From contig JAITQY010000183.1 of the NCBI GenBank assembly GCA_031288675.1, positions 1 through 14,855 of the forward strand: a DNA stretch of 14,855 bases. Direction: 5' to 3'. This document shows positions 13,486 to 14,855 of this stretch, piece after piece. The DNA is from Oscillospiraceae bacterium. Its GTDB lineage: Bacteria; Bacillota; Clostridia; Oscillospirales; Oscillospiraceae. The notes beneath the pieces were generated by a model. It was not told the origin of the DNA, did no database searches, and worked only from the letters and a program-made list of their open reading frames with translations. A program made the translations under genes and the position numbers. Within the stretch, counting starts at the first letter, position 1. Every line of letters begins with the position of its first letter.

Positions 13486-14505
13486 ATGCGTGTAAAAGCT
13501 CCGGCGCTGATTGACATTCACTCCCATTTTCGTGATCCCGGCTTTGAGTATAAGGAAGACATACTAAGCGGTTCCGCCGCCGCGCTTGCCGGAGGATATG
13601 CCGCAGTGGTTTGTATGGCAAATACGAAGCCTGTGATAGATACCGCAGAGCTTGTCCGCGCTCAGGTGAAGCGGTTTGGGAATTTGCCGGTGCGGCTTTA
13701 TCAAGCCGCCGCGGCTACGGTCGGGCAGCAGGGCAAGGAACTAACTGATTTCGCCGCGCTTAAAGCTGCCGGAGCGATTGCCATTTCCGACGACGGACAG
13801 CCGATACTTGACGCTAAGGTGATGTATGACGTGCTTCAGGCGGCGAAAGATGCAGGGCTGCCGCTGATGACGCACAGTGAGGACGGACGGATTCCCGGAC
13901 GCGGCTCGGCGGCGGAAGAATACATGGTTGCGCGCGACCTTATGCTTGCCGAGTATGCGGACGCTCCGGTACATATTCAGCACATTACGACTGCCAAGTC
14001 AGCGGATATGATACGTCAGGCTAAGCGCGGCGGAACAGCGGTGACTTGCGAAACCTGTCCGCACTACTTTATGTTTACGGAAGAAATTCGCGCTGAGAAA
14101 GGTTCGATAGCAAAAGTGTTTCCTCCGCTTAGGACGAGGCGTGACGCTGACGCGATCATTGAGGCGCTTGCGGACGGCACGATTGATATTATCGCGACAG
14201 ACCACGCTCCGCACAGCCGCGAGGAAAAGGCTCAGGCTTGGGAATTTGCGCCCGGAGGAATGATAGGGTTAGAAACAGCGTTTGCCGCAAGTCTGACCGC
14301 GCTGTATCACTCCGGCGCGCTAACGCTTTCGGAGCTGATTTCAAAATTCACTGACAATCCGCGCAAGCTGCTTAATCTGCCTGAAACTGATGATTACATT
14401 GAATTCGACCCTGATGAGGAATGGACTGTTACGGAAGCGGACATAAAAAGTAAGAGCGCAAACAGTCCATTTTTAGGCGTCAGACTTCGCGGGAAAATTA
14501 TGTAG
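13486..14505 (+). CDS. pyrC: Dihydroorotase, compact class-I-like
   Basis: It catalyses cyclisation of carbamoyl-aspartate to dihydroorotate in pyrimidine synthesis. Metal and substrate residues are visible: H12 and H14 in HSHFRDPG, R16, N46 in ANTKP, D102/D103 in SDDGQP, H130 in HSED, H166 in QHITT, and D239 in ATDHAPH. These are class I signatures, with aspartate rather than carboxylated lysine bridging the metals. At 339 aa it is shorter than the usual 420-430: the N-terminal ~45-residue beta segment, part of the loop after HSED and the last ~15 residues are missing, a compactness also seen in the CAD-type domain. The ATG at 13486 is chosen because AGAAAGAG lies seven bases upstream and homology starts there; an in-frame ATG at 13465 has no ribosome binding site. 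It is not next to other pyr genes. Confidence 0.88.
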   Translation: MRVKAPALIDIHSHFRDPGFEYKEDILSGSAAALAGGYAAVVCMANTKPVIDTAELVRAQVKRFGNLPVRLYQAAAATVGQQGKELTDFAALKAAGAIAISDDGQPILDAKVMYDVLQAAKDAGLPLMTHSEDGRIPGRGSAAEEYMVARDLMLAEYADAPVHIQHITTAKSADMIRQAKRGGTAVTCETCPHYFMFTEEIRAEKGSIAKVFPPLRTRRDADAIIEALADGTIDIIATDHAPHSREEKAQAWEFAPGGMIGLETAFAASLTALYHSGALTLSELISKFTDNPRKLLNLPETDDYIEFDPDEEWTVTEADIKSKSANSPFLGVRLRGKIM

Positions 14506-14808
14506 TAGGCAGGTATTAGTCGACAGTCGAGAGTGGACGAGGGAAACGCGAGGTAGGCGTTAGGTAGTAGTCGGGAGTAGGCAGTCAAAAGTGTACGGGG
14601 GAACACGTAGTAATGGCAAGTTGCAAATGGCAAATTGAAAATTAGGACGGGAGAAACGGCGGGCGAGCGGTGCCGAGATAGTCGTTAGTCGAGAGTGAGC
14701 AGTGGACGAGGAGTACCAGGGCGAGCAATGCTCACCCCTACGGAAAACGAGATAGTCGGCAGTCAATAGTCGGGAGTAGGCAGGGGACGATGGAAACGAG
14801 CAACATTG
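14502..14808 (+). repeat. Degenerate intergenic repeat tract
   Basis: This 300-base non-coding tract is built from loose copies of AGTCG-, AGTAGGCAG- and GTGGACGAG-like words. TAGTCGGGAGTAGGCAG occurs exactly at 14568-14584 and 14767-14783; AGTCGAGAGTG at 14525-14535 and 14687-14697. AGTAGGCAGG also begins at 14504, inside the dihydroorotase stop codon. GCAAGTTGCAAATGGCAAAT-like units lie near 14617-14640, and a palindromic GGGCGAGCAATGCTCACCCC word lies at 14719-14738. No gene is supported here. Similar tracts of unknown origin are common between genes in Clostridia. Confidence 0.65.
14719..14738. repeat. GGGCGAGCA-type palindromic repeat
   Basis: GGGCGAGCA pairs with TGCTCACCC, with one C-A mismatch, inside the repeat tract. 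Words of this GGGCGAGCAATGCTCGCCC type are dispersed palindromic repeats in many bacterial genomes; that is recalled knowledge, not a search result. Confidence 0.5.
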
Positions 14809-14855
14809 ATCATCAAATATTAGTCATGAATCATTACTCGAGTATTATAGCACAA

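Noticed and set aside
14394..14766. Leftward frames in the repeat tract
   Set aside because: Low-complexity repeat DNA with no ribosome binding sites; partly antisense to the dihydroorotase gene.
14502..14808. Possible CRISPR array
   Set aside because: Repeats are short, degenerate and irregularly spaced, with no constant spacer length and no cas genes.

Overview
The window reads as a chromosomal segment of a Gram-positive, Clostridia-like bacterium. This rests on strong AGGAGG-type ribosome binding sites, near-consensus sigma-A promoters with 16-17 bp spacers, factor-independent hairpins, a tRNA gene with encoded CCA, an NAD-dependent DNA ligase and a small YtxH-like protein of the kind common in gut Clostridia. 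Base composition is mixed: GC-balanced genes sit between AT-rich gaps. The lineage is inferred from style and cannot be fixed from this window. TGA, TAA and TAG are all used as ordinary stops.

Left part (1-2660): the 3' end of modA and all of modB (molybdate ABC importer, no modC behind them), then tRNA-Leu(CAG) with its own promoter and a strongly folded 3' trailer, then a leftward gene for a GyrI-like-domain protein with its own promoter.

Middle-left (2660-4720) is gene-poor. It holds a promoter-to-terminator unit of about 175 nt that looks like a non-coding RNA, a small unrecognised leftward gene, a decayed rightward reading frame, and a leftward HAD-family gene. Next comes a rightward two-gene operon (5056-6884) resembling the IbrA/IbrB (YbdN/YbdM) pair: a PAPS-reductase-like ATP-pyrophosphatase plus a ParB/sulfiredoxin-fold protein, driven by a strong promoter.

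Middle-right (7020-11132, all leftward): a two-gene unit with an unrecognised 352-aa protein followed by an (alpha/alpha)-toroid glycosidase-like gene. The glycosidase gene is interrupted by two in-frame stop codons only four codons apart while the frame stays open on both sides. Upstream lies an SDR oxidoreductase whose usual catalytic lysine position is asparagine. Right part (11246-14855): ligA, whose consensus promoter sits so close to the start codon that the mRNA should be leaderless; a 57-aa YtxH-like gene in the opposite direction; a compact dihydroorotase lacking the usual N-terminal beta segment; and a degenerate intergenic repeat tract that begins at the dihydroorotase stop codon.

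Most genes look like independent housekeeping or accessory units. The clearest functional pairs are modA/modB, IbrA-like/IbrB-like, and the 352-aa protein with the glycosidase. The most unusual points are the candidate structured RNA (2789-2965), the split glycosidase, the leaderless ligA, the SDR active-site substitution and the IbrAB-like operon. No CRISPR array, transposase, integrase or rRNA was seen.
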